From the NCBI GenBank assembly GCA_009720755.1, contig WNKV01000011.1, positions 62,001 to 126,000 of the forward strand: 64,000 bases of DNA, read 5' to 3'. The stretch is from Rhodoplanes serenus. Lineage in GTDB: Bacteria > Pseudomonadota > Alphaproteobacteria > Rhizobiales > Xanthobacteraceae. Positions within the stretch are counted from its first letter, which is position 1; the number at the start of each line of letters is the position of its first letter. Positions 53,006-62,577 of the stretch are shown here, in pieces. The notes below the pieces were generated by a model that was given only the letters and a program-made list of their open reading frames with translations, searched no databases and was not told the DNA's origin. Position numbers and translations under genes: made by a program.

Positions 53006-54423
53006 GACTGCTCTCCCGGAGCGAGCGCGACGGCGCGCGCACCGACCTCCTCCAGCTTGATCGGGAACAGGGCGCACGGATCGTCGATGCCGGTCAGCAG
53101 ATGATAGACGCTGAAGCGATACACCGCACCGGCGTGGAAGTCCGACGGCGAGTATGGGAAGGCGAGGTTGCCGGCGGTGGCGATGCGGCCCGGATAGCCG
53201 AGATGCAGCAGCGTGGCGCGGGCGAAGCTCACGATGGTGTCGGCGATCGCCTGGGTGTCGGCCACCGCCTCGATGATCAGGCCGAGCTCGTGCGGCGTCG
53301 CGATGGTCCGCAGCGGCTCGCTCGTTCCCATCACGCCGTCGCGGCCGTACAACCGGAACAACAGGCGCCAGCTCTCGGGTGCCAGCGTGCCGGCGAAGTT
53401 GGCGGCCACCCGGGCGCGGGCCGCGTCCAGGATGGTGTCGACCTGGGCGATGAAGGACGGATCGCGCACGCCGGCGATCGACACGGTGCGGAAGCCGACC
53501 GACGCGGCGCCCTCGATCTTGAGCGTGTAGGGGCGCGTCAGCATGCGGCTGCCCGCCACCCGCACGGTGCGGTCGTCCTCCTGCGCGAAGGTGGTCGCGG
53601 TGAGATCGAGCACACCGCCGGGGCCGGGCAAGCGATACGGATCGCTCTTCTCGTAGAGCGTGTGCGCGGCGACCGAGACGACGGTGCAGCGGCGCTCCGG
53701 CGCCAGCGGCTCGACCAGGAAGTGGTCGCGCCGCAGCGTGCCCAGCATGCAGTCGCCGCCCGAGCCCGGCACCGCCGCGATGGCGGCGCATTCGAGAATC
53801 TTGCCGAGATGCACCGCCAGACCTGCGTCGAAGCCATGCAGCAGCGGCAGCGCCGCGAACACGGCGGGATCGTAGGCGCGGCCCGCCACGATCACGTCAG
53901 CGCCCGCCGCCAGCGCCGCGACCAGCGGCTCGGCGCCCATCTGGGCGACCAGATGGGTCGAGGCACGCACGTCGTCGGCGGTCGCCTCCGGACCCGGCGG
54001 CAGCGGCACCAGGGCGCCGCGCGCCTGCGCCGCGAGGAGGGCGTCGCGGTCGATGTCGGCCGGGATCACGGCGAGCCGAAACGACAGGCCCTCCTCGGCG
54101 GCGATCTCGCGCACGATCGCCACCGTGAGATCGAGATGTGGGCGCGCCCCGCAGCCGCCGGCCGAGCCGACGATCACCGGGATGTTTCGCGCGCGGCCGG
54201 CGCGCAGCATCAGGCGCAGGTCGCGCTTCACCGCGGCGCGGTCGGTGAACGGCTCCCCTGCACCGAGATAATAGGGGCCCGGATCGGACGAGCCGGCGTC
54301 GACCGCGATGACGTGCGGGTCGCGCGCGAGCCCGGCCGCGAACGACGCCTCCGGGAAGCCGTAGCCGAGGATCGCGGTCGGCGACAGGATTCTGAGCTCG
54401 TCGAGCGGTGCGGCGCGGGTCAT
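53002..54423 (-). CDS. AtuA-like (DUF1446) protein
   Basis: 473 residues of the acyclic-terpene-utilisation AtuA/DUF1446 family: ILSPTAILGYGFPEASFAAGL, VDAGSSDPGPYYLGAG, VGSAGGCGARPHLD and AGADVIVAGRAYDPAVFA. The biochemical reaction is not established for most members. It lies between a Bug-type binding protein and DUF4387, on the same strand; the arrangement suggests catabolism of an acid imported by that transporter. Confidence 0.82.
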   Translation of the reverse strand: MTRAAPLDELRILSPTAILGYGFPEASFAAGLARDPHVIAVDAGSSDPGPYYLGAGEPFTDRAAVKRDLRLMLRAGRARNIPVIVGSAGGCGARPHLDLTVAIVREIAAEEGLSFRLAVIPADIDRDALLAAQARGALVPLPPGPEATADDVRASTHLVAQMGAEPLVAALAAGADVIVAGRAYDPAVFAALPLLHGFDAGLAVHLGKILECAAIAAVPGSGGDCMLGTLRRDHFLVEPLAPERRCTVVSVAAHTLYEKSDPYRLPGPGGVLDLTATTFAQEDDRTVRVAGSRMLTRPYTLKIEGAASVGFRTVSIAGVRDPSFIAQVDTILDAARARVAANFAGTLAPESWRLLFRLYGRDGVMGTSEPLRTIATPHELGLIIEAVADTQAIADTIVSFARATLLHLGYPGRIATAGNLAFPYSPSDFHAGAVYRFSVYHLLTGIDDPCALFPIKLEEVGARAVALAPGEQS

Positions 54424-54475
54424 CGACGTGCAGCCCTTCTGTGGTGCCGGCAGTGCGTGAGGGGCAGGGCGTGCC

Positions 54476-55492
54476 TCATTCGATGCGGGCGCCGGCCGCC
54501 TTCACCACCTCGGCCCAGCTCGTGATGTCGGCGTCGAGCCGCCGGGCCAGCTCGTCCGGCGTCGAGGTCACGATGGTGGCGCCCTGCGCCTTCAGCTTCT
54601 CCTGCACGCCCGGGTCCGCCATCGCCTTCAGGGTGGCGGCGTGCAGCCGGTCGCGGATCGCCTGCGGGGTGCCCTTGGGGGCGAACAGCGCGACCCAGAG
54701 ATCCGCCGCGAAGCCCGGCAGCGTCTCGGCGATGGCCGGAATGTCGGGCGCCGCCGGGCTGCGGGTGGCCGAGCTCATCGCCAGCGGCTTCAGCACCTTG
54801 CCCTGGAGATGCGACATCACCGACGGCATGCTGGCGAAGCCGAGCTTCACATGGCCCGCCACCATGTCGTTGATGGCCGGGCCGACGCCGCGATACGGCA
54901 CATGGGTGAGCGGAATGCCGGCGCGGCTCTTCAGCATCTCGCCGAGCAGGTGGTTGAGCGTGCCGTTGCCGGCGGAGGCGTACTGGATCGGATCGGCCGC
55001 CTGCGCCTTGGCGAGTGCGATCAGCTCCGGCAGCGTGTCGGCCGGCAGCGAGGGGTGCGCCACCAGCACGTTCGGCACGGTGGCGAGCAGCGAGATCGGC
55101 TCGAAGTCCTTCACCGGATCGAAGCCGAGCTTGGCGTAGAGGGCCGGGTTGATGGCCTGGGTCGACGAGATGGTGACCAGCAGCGTGTAGCCGTCGGGCG
55201 TCGCGCGCGCCGCCGAGGCGGTGCCGATATTGCCGCCGGCGCCGGGCCGGTTCTCCACCACGAAGCGCGCCTGGCCGAGCACGTCGCCGAGCTTGTCGGC
55301 GAGCACGCGGGCGATGATGTCGTTGGTGCCGGCCGGCGCCTGCGGCACCACCACGGTGACCGGGCGGCTCGGATAGGCGTCCTGGGCGGCGGCCGGCAGC
55401 GCCGCCGCCGCCGCGAGCAGTGCGGTGCTCGTCAGCGCGGCGGCCAGCATGAGGCCCCGGCGGCGCGTGATGCGGCTGATCTCGTCGGTCAT
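54476..55492 (-). CDS. Bug family (tripartite tricarboxylate transporter) periplasmic binding protein
   Basis: 338 residues. A Tat-like start (RRRG then a long hydrophobic stretch to AAAQDAYPSRPVT, cleavage near residue 38) is followed by the Bug fold: VTVVVPQAPAGTNDIIARVLADKL, VENRPGAGGNIGTASAARA and DFEPISLLATVPNVLV. Such proteins bind carboxylated metabolites and often serve as sensors or orphan binding proteins; no TctA/TctB membrane genes are adjacent. Second gene of the leftward LysR-Bug-AtuA-DUF4387 run. Confidence 0.92.
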   Translation of the reverse strand: MTDEISRITRRRGLMLAAALTSTALLAAAAALPAAAQDAYPSRPVTVVVPQAPAGTNDIIARVLADKLGDVLGQARFVVENRPGAGGNIGTASAARATPDGYTLLVTISSTQAINPALYAKLGFDPVKDFEPISLLATVPNVLVAHPSLPADTLPELIALAKAQAADPIQYASAGNGTLNHLLGEMLKSRAGIPLTHVPYRGVGPAINDMVAGHVKLGFASMPSVMSHLQGKVLKPLAMSSATRSPAAPDIPAIAETLPGFAADLWVALFAPKGTPQAIRDRLHAATLKAMADPGVQEKLKAQGATIVTSTPDELARRLDADITSWAEVVKAAGARIE

Positions 55493-55600
55493 GCGGCTCT
55501 CCTTGCGTTCCTCGCCGCCGAAGATCTGCGCCTTCGGACGGATCGGGACAGACTAGGCGGGCCGCGCGGGAGCCGGGAAATACCAGTTCGCTCTGCGGGG

Positions 55601-55617
55601 CATAAGACAGGCTTATG
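55601..55617. promoter_or_regulatory. LysR-type operator palindrome upstream of the Bug gene
   Basis: CATAAG-ACAGG-CTTATG: an inverted repeat with the T-N11-A spacing of LysR-type recognition sites. It overlaps the stop codon of the LysR gene and lies 109 bp upstream of the Bug protein start, so the LysR protein may control the three genes behind it. Confidence 0.55.
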
Positions 55618-56623
55618 GCCCGCCGCCGCGGGTCCGGGTCCGAGGTGGCGGAGCGGGCGCCGGCGTTCCGGTCGGGCGGACGCCGCGCCAGGTGCCGTCG
55701 GCGAGGCCGTCGCGCGTCAGCGCCAGCAGAATGTCGCGCACCGCCTCGGCGGCCGCCGTACGGGGCGCGGTGGCGAGGCGGCACAGGCTCACCGGCCGGT
55801 CGAGATCGGGCTCGGTCAGCCGCCGATGCGCCAGCGTCACCCCGGGCGGCAGCGCCGCCAGCGCCGACCACGGCAGGATCGTGCAGGCGAGCCCGTCGAG
55901 CGCCGCGGCGAGCAGCAGCGGCAGCGAGTCGAGGTCGGCCACCACGGTCGGCGGCTCGGCGCCGGCGCGGGCGAAGGCGCGATCGACGAGGCGGCGCAGG
56001 CCCTGGGCGCCGCTCGGCAGCACCAGCGGCACGCCGGCGAGAGCCCGCACCGGGCAGGTCGCGCGACCGTCGGCCCGAGCCCGGCGCCCGGCTCGTGCGT
56101 CGCCCGGCAGCGTCCCCATCACGAACAGCTCCTCGCGCAGCAGCGGCTCGACCGCGACGCTCGGGGTCTCCAGGTCGCGGTACAGCACCGCGAGATCGAG
56201 GCGGCCGTTGGCCAGCAGCTCCTCCAGGTACCCGCTCATCGATTCGAACACCTGGAGCCGGATGCCGGGATGCTCGGCCCGCACCCGGCGCAGCAACGGC
56301 GCCGCCAGCATGGCGGCGACGGTGGTGGGCAGGCCCACCGCCACCGTGCCGGTGGCGCCATGGGCGGCGCCGCGGCGCACCTCCTGGCGCGCCTCCTCGA
56401 TCTGGCGCAGCACCGTTCGGGCGTGGCGATAGAGCGCCTTGCCGGCCTCGGTCGGCTGCACCCCCTGCGGGCTGCGCAACAGCAGGGCGGTGTCGAGCTC
56501 GGCTTCGAGCCGGGTCATGCGCTGGCTCAGCGCCGGCTGGGCGACGTGGAGCTGCGCGGCCGCCCGGGTCAGGCTGCCGAGGTCCACGATGGTGACGAAG
56601 GCACGAAGCTGGCGGATGTCCAT
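55613..56623 (-). CDS. LysR family transcriptional regulator
   Basis: 336 residues. N-terminal winged helix-turn-helix (MDIRQLRAFVTIVDLGSLTRAAAQLHVAQPALSQRMTRLE, residues 1-40), then a periplasmic-binding-like effector domain. Residues after about 300 form a Pro/Arg-rich end. It is not divergent but co-directional with the Bug-AtuA-DUF4387 genes and 120 bp upstream of them; the palindrome at 55601 is a likely target. The effector is probably the acid those genes handle. Confidence 0.92.
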   Translation of the reverse strand: MDIRQLRAFVTIVDLGSLTRAAAQLHVAQPALSQRMTRLEAELDTALLLRSPQGVQPTEAGKALYRHARTVLRQIEEARQEVRRGAAHGATGTVAVGLPTTVAAMLAAPLLRRVRAEHPGIRLQVFESMSGYLEELLANGRLDLAVLYRDLETPSVAVEPLLREELFVMGTLPGDARAGRRARADGRATCPVRALAGVPLVLPSGAQGLRRLVDRAFARAGAEPPTVVADLDSLPLLLAAALDGLACTILPWSALAALPPGVTLAHRRLTEPDLDRPVSLCRLATAPRTAAAEAVRDILLALTRDGLADGTWRGVRPTGTPAPAPPPRTRTRGGGP

Positions 56624-56706
56624 GGGGCGTTCGGCGGCGGGCGCCTCGGCATCCTAGAGCGGCACATCGCCGAACGGCAACGCGGCGCCGGCGGTGGACC
56701 GCCGGG

Positions 56707-57510
56707 TCAACGTCGCGCCGGGGCGGTCGGCCGGCGGCGCAGCAGCAGCACCACGAGATTGAAGGCGACCGACACGGCCAGTGCGGCGGCGAGGCCGGGC
56801 CACACGCCGAGCGGCGGCACCGCGAGATGCACGGTGAGGCAGGAGGCCGCGAAGCCGATCAGGCCGACCAGCGCATGGGCCATCAGCGCAGCGGTCGCCG
56901 GGCCGCCGAGCCGCGGCTGAAGGATCATCGCCATGCTGGACAGCACCACCGGGAACACCGACAGGAGCCCGGTGAGGCCGGCGCCGAGCCGGCTGCTGCC
57001 GGTCACCACCAGGCCGACCAGCGTCGCCACCAGCATGGCCCGGACCGGCACGTCCCACCAGCGCCGCCGCGCCAGCGGGATCGGCGCCCGGCCATAGGGC
57101 GCCGCCAGGATGGCGCAGCCGATCATCACGGCGAACACCACCGCGCTGGTGGTGCCGACGCCCCATGGCGCCGCCTGGATGGCGACCGTGGCGGCCGCCC
57201 AGACCAGGAAGGCGGTGCCGACGCTGACGACGACGCCCCGGCTCTGCGCCAGATAGACGAACACGAGGCCGAACAGCCCGCTCGGCGCATTGGCCTTGAG
57301 GCTGGACAGCCCGCTCGCGGCGATGAAGGCGGCGTCGTGATCGAGCGCCAGGAACACGTAGGCGGGACCGGCCGAGACCGGCAGCGTCGCGATCATGGCG
57401 CCGAGCAGAGGGCCGGCCCGCTCCGCCGTCGCGGTGGCGGTGACCACGAACGCGGCGGTCACCGCCATCTTGGTGAGAAGCGGCAACAGGACCGGGATAT
57501 CGAAGGGCAT
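56707..57510 (-). CDS. Integral membrane protein of unknown function
   Basis: 267 residues, about eight membrane segments: TKMAVTAAFVVTATATAE, GAMIATLPVSAGPAYVF, LVFVYLAQSRGVVVSVGTAF, LSVFPVVLSSMAMIL and others, ending with an Arg-rich tail. The start at Met 57510 was chosen because the hydrophobic domain begins there; a longer ORF upstream runs through the spacer to the OsmC gene. No family recognised with confidence. Possibly a small permease. Confidence 0.7.
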   Translation of the reverse strand: MPFDIPVLLPLLTKMAVTAAFVVTATATAERAGPLLGAMIATLPVSAGPAYVFLALDHDAAFIAASGLSSLKANAPSGLFGLVFVYLAQSRGVVVSVGTAFLVWAAATVAIQAAPWGVGTTSAVVFAVMIGCAILAAPYGRAPIPLARRRWWDVPVRAMLVATLVGLVVTGSSRLGAGLTGLLSVFPVVLSSMAMILQPRLGGPATAALMAHALVGLIGFAASCLTVHLAVPPLGVWPGLAAALAVSVAFNLVVLLLRRRPTAPARR

Positions 57511-57598
57511 CGGACAGGAACCACGGGCGGGCGGCGCCGCCGCCCGCCGCACGAAATGGGGCAGGAGCCCTGGAGAAAGAGGACGAAGGTGGCGAGAC

Positions 57599-58111
57599 TC
57601 AGGCGCGGTCGAGATGGATGGTGACCGGCACGCCGCCTCGCAGCGTCTGGTAGACGACGCAGTAGCGCTCGGTGAGCTTGAAGAGCTGCGCGAGCTGCTC
57701 CTCGGACGCATCGGTGTCGATCCGGAAGGTCAGCCGGATCTCGGCGAAGCCGACCGGCGCCTCCTTGTCGACCCCGAGCGTGCCGCGGAAGTCGAGGTCG
57801 CCCTCCGCCATCACGGCGCCCGAGCGCAGCGGGATGGCGAGCGCGGTCGCCACCGCCTTGAGGGTGACGCCGGCGCAGGCGACGAGCGCCTCCAGCAGCA
57901 TGTCGCCGGAGCACAGCTCGACGCCGCTGCCGCCGGTCGCCGGATGCAGGCCGGCGACGACCGAGAGCGCCTTGCCGGTCTCCACCTTGCAGGCGATCGT
58001 CGTGTCGTCGAGCGTGCCCTTGGCCCGCAGCGTCACCAGGGCGGCGGCCGGGTCGGACCGATAGTGCTCCTTGAGCGGCGCCTGGAGGGAGCGCAGCGCG
58101 TTCTGATCCAT
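57599..58111 (-). CDS. OsmC/Ohr family protein
   Basis: 170 residues. The OsmC fold shows two conserved Cys: ELCSGDMLLEAL and VACAGVTLKAVA, the pair that reduces organic hydroperoxides in this family. It ends TERYCVVYQTLRGGVPVTIHL. Start at 58111. Neighbours do not indicate a specific peroxide. Confidence 0.87.
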   Translation of the reverse strand: MDQNALRSLQAPLKEHYRSDPAAALVTLRAKGTLDDTTIACKVETGKALSVVAGLHPATGGSGVELCSGDMLLEALVACAGVTLKAVATALAIPLRSGAVMAEGDLDFRGTLGVDKEAPVGFAEIRLTFRIDTDASEEQLAQLFKLTERYCVVYQTLRGGVPVTIHLDRA

Positions 58112-58510
58112 CGTGCGATTCTCGCGTCCGGGGTGAAGTCGAAACCCTACAGGCCACGGCGGCAACCGCAAGGGGGGTGCGGCGGGCGCCAAGACATTGT
58201 GATCATGCCAGGTTTGACTGAGCCCGCACATTCCGTCAGGGTATCGCAACCGCCGGTTCGCCGGATCTGGTCCGCGCCGCGACGTAGCCCGTTCGACGCC
58301 GCCCGTTATCGACGCCGTCCGTCAGGCCGTTCCGCGCCGATGATCTTGCGTGAGTGTCTCAGACCAGTGGTCTTGCGCCCGTCGTCTTGCACCAGAGATC
58401 GTCGATCAGTCATCCTATGCCAGTGCATCCTATGCCAGTGATCGTGCGCCAGTGATCCGACACGAGTGTCCGTCAGCCGAGTTTCGATGCCGAGTTCAGG
58501 GTCGCACGGG
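58112..58510. other. Spacer upstream of the hybrid kinase gene
   Basis: Between the OsmC gene (leftward) and the kinase gene (rightward). Includes a series of short tandem repeats at 58411-58468 and further degenerate GTCTTGC/CCAGT words from 58350. No gene recognised. Confidence 0.55.
58411..58468. repeat. Decaying tandem repeat of 14-15 bp before the kinase gene
   Basis: CATCCTATGCCAGTG at 58411-58425 and 58426-58440 are identical; ATCGTGCGCCAGTG (58441-58454) and ATCCGACACGAGTG (58455-58468) are diverged copies. The array stops about 40 bp before the ATG. Confidence 0.8.
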
Positions 58511-61258
58511 ATGACAGGCCACCGCGCGGACGCCGACCCTTCCGAGACCCAATCCCTCCGCGCCGAATCCGTCGCGACCAGCGTTCCGTTCCTCGCCGGC
58601 GGCGGCGAGATGGGCGCGCTCATGCGCGCGCACGACTGGAGCCGGTCGCCGCTTGGGCCGCCCGAGCAGTGGCCCGATGCGCTGCGGATGGCGGTGAGCA
58701 TCTGCCTGAACTCCCGCTTCCCCATGCTGATCTGGTGGGGGCCGGACTTCGTCATGCTCTACAACGACGCCTATCGGCCGATTCTGGGCATGACCAAGCA
58801 TCCGGCCAGCCTCGGCCGGCCCGGTCGCGCCATCTGGCCGGAGACCTGGAGCATCATCGGGCCCCAGCTCGAGAGCATCTGGCAGGGCGAAGCGACCTGG
58901 TCGACCGACCTGCTGCTGCCGCTCGACCGCAACAACTACCTGGAAGAAGCGTACTTCACCTACTCGTATAGCCCGATCAAGCATGCCGACGGCCGCATCG
59001 GCGGGGTTTTCACGGCGGTCACCGAGACGACCGAGCGCATTCTCGACGAGCGTCGCCTGCGCACCCTCCGGGAGCTCGCCATCCGCACCGCCGGCGCCCC
59101 CACCATCGAGCAGGCGTGCGCGCGCGTGCTCGATGTGCTGGCGGCCGGCAATCCCGACCTGCCGATCGCGCTGCTCTATCGGCTCGACGAGGATCGCGGG
59201 GTGCTGCGCGCCGCCGGCAGCCACCGGGTGCCGGCCGACCGCTTTCCGGCCGAGATCCCGCTCGATGCCGACGATCCGTGGTCCGTCGCCCGCGCGGTGC
59301 GTGCCGGCGAGGCGGTGCAGCTCGATCATCTCCCGTTCCGCTTCGGCTCGCTCACCGGCACCGTGTGGCCGGAGCCGGTGCGCCGCGCCCTCGTGGTGCC
59401 GGTGCCGCGGCTCGGCGCCGTCGGTGTCGCCGGGGCTCTGGTCGTGGGCGTCAATCCACGCCGCGCCCTCGACCACGACTACCGCCTGTTCGTCGACCTT
59501 CTCGCCGACCATGTCGCCACCGCGATCTCCAATGCCCGCGCGGCCGAGGAGGAGCGGCGCCGCGCCGACGAGCTGGCGCGTCTCGAGGCGCGCTTCCGCG
59601 ACCTCGCCGATTCGGCGCCGGTGATGATCTGGGTGTGCGATCCGGCCGGCCTGTGCACCTGGGTGAACCGGCCATGGCTCGCCTTTCGGGGGCGGTCGCT
59701 CGATGCCGAGCTGGGCGCCGGCTGGCTCGATGCCGTGCATCCGGACGACCGGCCGCGCTATCTCGCCGTCTACCAGGCCGCACTCGACCGGCGCGAGGCG
59801 TTCCGCATCGAGTTCCGCCTCCGCCGGCACGACGGCGTGTGGTGCCAGGTCGACGACACTGGCGTGCCGCATTATGCGGCCGACGGCAGCTTCCTCGGTT
59901 TCGTCGGCTCCTGCGTCGACGTCAGCGACGCGCGGCGCTTCGAGGCGGCGCTGCGCAAGAGCCGCGAGGAGCTGCTGCGGCTCAACGAGACGCTGGAGAC
60001 GCGGGTCGCCGAGCGCACCGAGGACCTCGCCGCCGCCAACCGCCAGCTCCTCGCCGAGATCGCCGAGCGCGAGCAGGTGGAGGCGACGCTGCGCCAGATG
60101 CAGCGGCTCGACGCCATCGGTCAGCTCACCTCCGGGGTCGCCCACGACTTCAACAACCTGCTCACCGTGGTGCTCGGCAACGCCAGCCATCTCGAACGGC
60201 TGTGGGCGGACAGCGACGATCCCAAGCTGATGCGGCGGATCACCCATATCCGCATCGCGGCCGAGCGCGGCGCCAAGCTGATCGCCCAGCTTCTCGCCTT
60301 CTCGCGCCGCCAGCGCCTGGAGCCGCGCGTTCTCGATCTCAACGAGACGGTGACGCGCATGCGCGAGCTGCTGGCCACCACCATGGGCGGTGGCATCGAG
60401 ATCGAGACCGTGCTGGAGCCGTCGCCCTGGCCGGCGCTGGTCGACCCCACCCAGCTCGAGCTCGTGGTGCTCAATCTCGCCATCAATGCCCGCGACGCCA
60501 TGCAGATCGGCGGCCGCCTGACGGTGTCGACCGGCAATGCGGAGCGTGGCGATCCGGCGCGGCCGGAGCAGCCGCCGCCCGGCCACTATGTCGAGCTGGC
60601 GGTCAGCGACACCGGCACTGGCATGTCGGACGAGGTGCAGGCCAAGGCGTTCGAGCCGTTCTTCACCACCAAGACGGTCGGCAAGGGGTCCGGCCTCGGG
60701 CTCAGCCAGGTGCTGGGCTTCGCCAAGCAGTCGGGCGGTGGCGTCGAGATCGAGACGGCGCCGGGGGCGGGCACCACCGTGCGGGTGTTCTTTCCGCGGG
60801 CGCCGGTCGTCCACGACGACGTGGCGGCGACCGGCGCCGAGGCGGCGGCGCGGGCCGCGGCCTCGGCCTGCGTGCTGGTGGTCGACGACGACGACGATGT
60901 CCGCCACGTCACGGCCACCATGCTGGAGAGTCTCGGCCACCGGGTGGTGGAGGCGGGCAGCGGCGGCGCCGCGCTGGAGCGGCTCGCGGCCCACGACGAC
61001 ATCGACATCGCGCTGATCGACTTCGCCATGCCGGGCATGAGCGGCCTCGATCTCGCCCGCGAGGCGCGGGCGCGGCGGCCGGCGCTGCCGATCCTGTTCA
61101 TCACCGGCTATGCGGATTCGACCGTGCTGGCCGGCGTGCGGCACGAGCACATCCTGCGCAAGCCGTTCCTCGATGCCGAGCTGGACCGCCGCATCCGCGC
61201 CGTGCTGGCCAACAGCCGCGCCGGCACCCTCGATGCGCTGATGGCGCCGGTGCGTTGA
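58511..61258 (+). CDS. Soluble hybrid sensor histidine kinase/response regulator
   Basis: 915 residues, no membrane helices. Order: a PAS-like domain (about 45-175; RFPMLIWWGPDFVMLYNDAYRP), a GAF domain (about 185-350), a second PAS (about 355-480; APVMIWVCDPAGLCTWVN), a coiled coil, HisKA with the phosphorylated His545 (GVAHDFNNLLTVVLGN), the ATPase (NLAINARDAM, DTGTGM, GKGSGLGLSQ) and a receiver domain with Asp837 (ALIDFAMPGMSG; lysine in ILRKPF). The HDFNN H-box marks a class of soluble kinases with an attached receiver. The signal is unknown. No response regulator gene is adjacent. ATG 58511 was preferred over an upstream GTG at 58466. Confidence 0.92.
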   Translation: MTGHRADADPSETQSLRAESVATSVPFLAGGGEMGALMRAHDWSRSPLGPPEQWPDALRMAVSICLNSRFPMLIWWGPDFVMLYNDAYRPILGMTKHPASLGRPGRAIWPETWSIIGPQLESIWQGEATWSTDLLLPLDRNNYLEEAYFTYSYSPIKHADGRIGGVFTAVTETTERILDERRLRTLRELAIRTAGAPTIEQACARVLDVLAAGNPDLPIALLYRLDEDRGVLRAAGSHRVPADRFPAEIPLDADDPWSVARAVRAGEAVQLDHLPFRFGSLTGTVWPEPVRRALVVPVPRLGAVGVAGALVVGVNPRRALDHDYRLFVDLLADHVATAISNARAAEEERRRADELARLEARFRDLADSAPVMIWVCDPAGLCTWVNRPWLAFRGRSLDAELGAGWLDAVHPDDRPRYLAVYQAALDRREAFRIEFRLRRHDGVWCQVDDTGVPHYAADGSFLGFVGSCVDVSDARRFEAALRKSREELLRLNETLETRVAERTEDLAAANRQLLAEIAEREQVEATLRQMQRLDAIGQLTSGVAHDFNNLLTVVLGNASHLERLWADSDDPKLMRRITHIRIAAERGAKLIAQLLAFSRRQRLEPRVLDLNETVTRMRELLATTMGGGIEIETVLEPSPWPALVDPTQLELVVLNLAINARDAMQIGGRLTVSTGNAERGDPARPEQPPPGHYVELAVSDTGTGMSDEVQAKAFEPFFTTKTVGKGSGLGLSQVLGFAKQSGGGVEIETAPGAGTTVRVFFPRAPVVHDDVAATGAEAAARAAASACVLVVDDDDDVRHVTATMLESLGHRVVEAGSGGAALERLAAHDDIDIALIDFAMPGMSGLDLAREARARRPALPILFITGYADSTVLAGVRHEHILRKPFLDAELDRRIRAVLANSRAGTLDALMAPVR

Positions 61259-61533
61259 ACGCCCGGTGGGCGCCTCGCCGCCGCAGCGGTGCCGGTCCCT
61301 GATCTCGCACAGAGGATGATCGCCAGGGTTGCGCCACGGTGTGGCGTCATCGTGACGATCGACACGCCGTGGTCGAATGCCGGCCCCGATCCTGGCGCGA
61401 CGGTGCCGGCGACGGAATGGCCTATGTATGATGGCACCGGGCTTCGTCGTCCGGCGTGTCGCCGTCCGGGCGTCGCTGCGTCCGCCGCGGCACGCCGCCC
61501 GGCGCGCTGCTCGGTCCGCAGGAGGTGGTCGCC

Positions 61534-62577
61534 ATGGGTTCGCGTCTCGTCGCCGTCGTCGCTCTCGCGCTCGCGGGCGTGCTCGTGATCGGCGCTCCGG
61601 CGCCGGCGCTCGCTGCGCCCGAGGGGCCGGCCGCGCGGGCCGGGGCGGCGGTGCGGTCGCTCATCGCTCGCCTGCGCGGCAACGCCATGCCGGCCGGCAT
61701 CGTCAAGTCGAACGGCCGCATCGAGGCCACCCAGGTCGACGTCATCGCCAAGTATGGCGGCCGGCTCGCCACCCTCACGGTGAAGGAGGGCGACGAGGTG
61801 ACGGCCGGGCAGGTGGTCGCCACCATCGCGTCGCCGGAGACCGAGGCGCAGCTCAAGGGCGCCCAGGCCCAGGTGCTGCGCGCCAAGCAGGCGCTCGCCG
61901 AGGCGATCGCGCTGATCGCCCAGCGCAGCAGCGACGTCGCCTTCACCCGCACCGACCTCGAGCGCGGCCGCAGCCTCCTGGACAGGGGCAACATCTCCCA
62001 GCAGGTCGTCGACCAGCGGCAGAACCGCTACGACGCGGCCAGCGCCGGCCTGCGCGCCGCCATGGCGCAGCGCGAGCAGGCCGAGTACGCCATCCAGGTG
62101 GCGGAAGCCGACGTGGCGCGCTTCCAGGCCGTTCTGGTCGACATGGTGCTGGTGTCGCCGCGCAGCGGCCGTGTGCAGTATCGCCTCGCCCGCGCCGGCG
62201 AGGTGGTGGCGGCCGGCCAGCGGGTGCTGACCATCCTGGATCTCGCCGACGTCTATCTCACGCTCTATCTGCCGGCCGACGACGCCGGCAAGCTGGCGCT
62301 GGGTGACGAGGCTCGCATCGTCGCCGATCCGATCCCCGAATACGTGATCCCGGCCACGATCAGCTTCGTCGCCACCGAGGCGCAGTTCACGCCGAAGAGC
62401 GTCGAGACCGCCGAGGAGCGCGAGAAGCTGATGTTCCGCGTCAAGCTCCAGATCGATCCCGAGGTGCTGAGCCGCTGGCACCGCTACGTGAAGACCGGCG
62501 TGCGCGGCATCGGCTTCGTCCGCACCAGCCCGGCGGCGGCCTGGCCGAAGGATCTCGAGGTCAAGCTGCCGAAATGA
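61534..62577 (+). CDS. HlyD family membrane-fusion protein of an ABC exporter (YhiI-like)
   Basis: 347 residues. A signal/anchor segment (residues 3-28, [23 protein letters not shown]) is followed by a lipoyl half ([46 protein letters not shown]) and a helical hairpin with [13 protein letters not shown]. The second lipoyl half ([23 protein letters not shown]) and a beta-barrel follow. It would connect the exporter encoded next with the outer membrane. The start was chosen by the GGAGG ribosome site just before ATG 61534. It overlaps the next gene by 4 bp. Confidence 0.88.
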   Translation: MGSRLVAVVALALAGVLVIGAPAPALAAPEGPAARAGAAVRSLIARLRGNAMPAGIVKSNGRIEATQVDVIAKYGGRLATLTVKEGDEVTAGQVVATIASPETEAQLKGAQAQVLRAKQALAEAIALIAQRSSDVAFTRTDLERGRSLLDRGNISQQVVDQRQNRYDAASAGLRAAMAQREQAEYAIQVAEADVARFQAVLVDMVLVSPRSGRVQYRLARAGEVVAAGQRVLTILDLADVYLTLYLPADDAGKLALGDEARIVADPIPEYVIPATISFVATEAQFTPKSVETAEEREKLMFRVKLQIDPEVLSRWHRYVKTGVRGIGFVRTSPAAAWPKDLEVKLPK

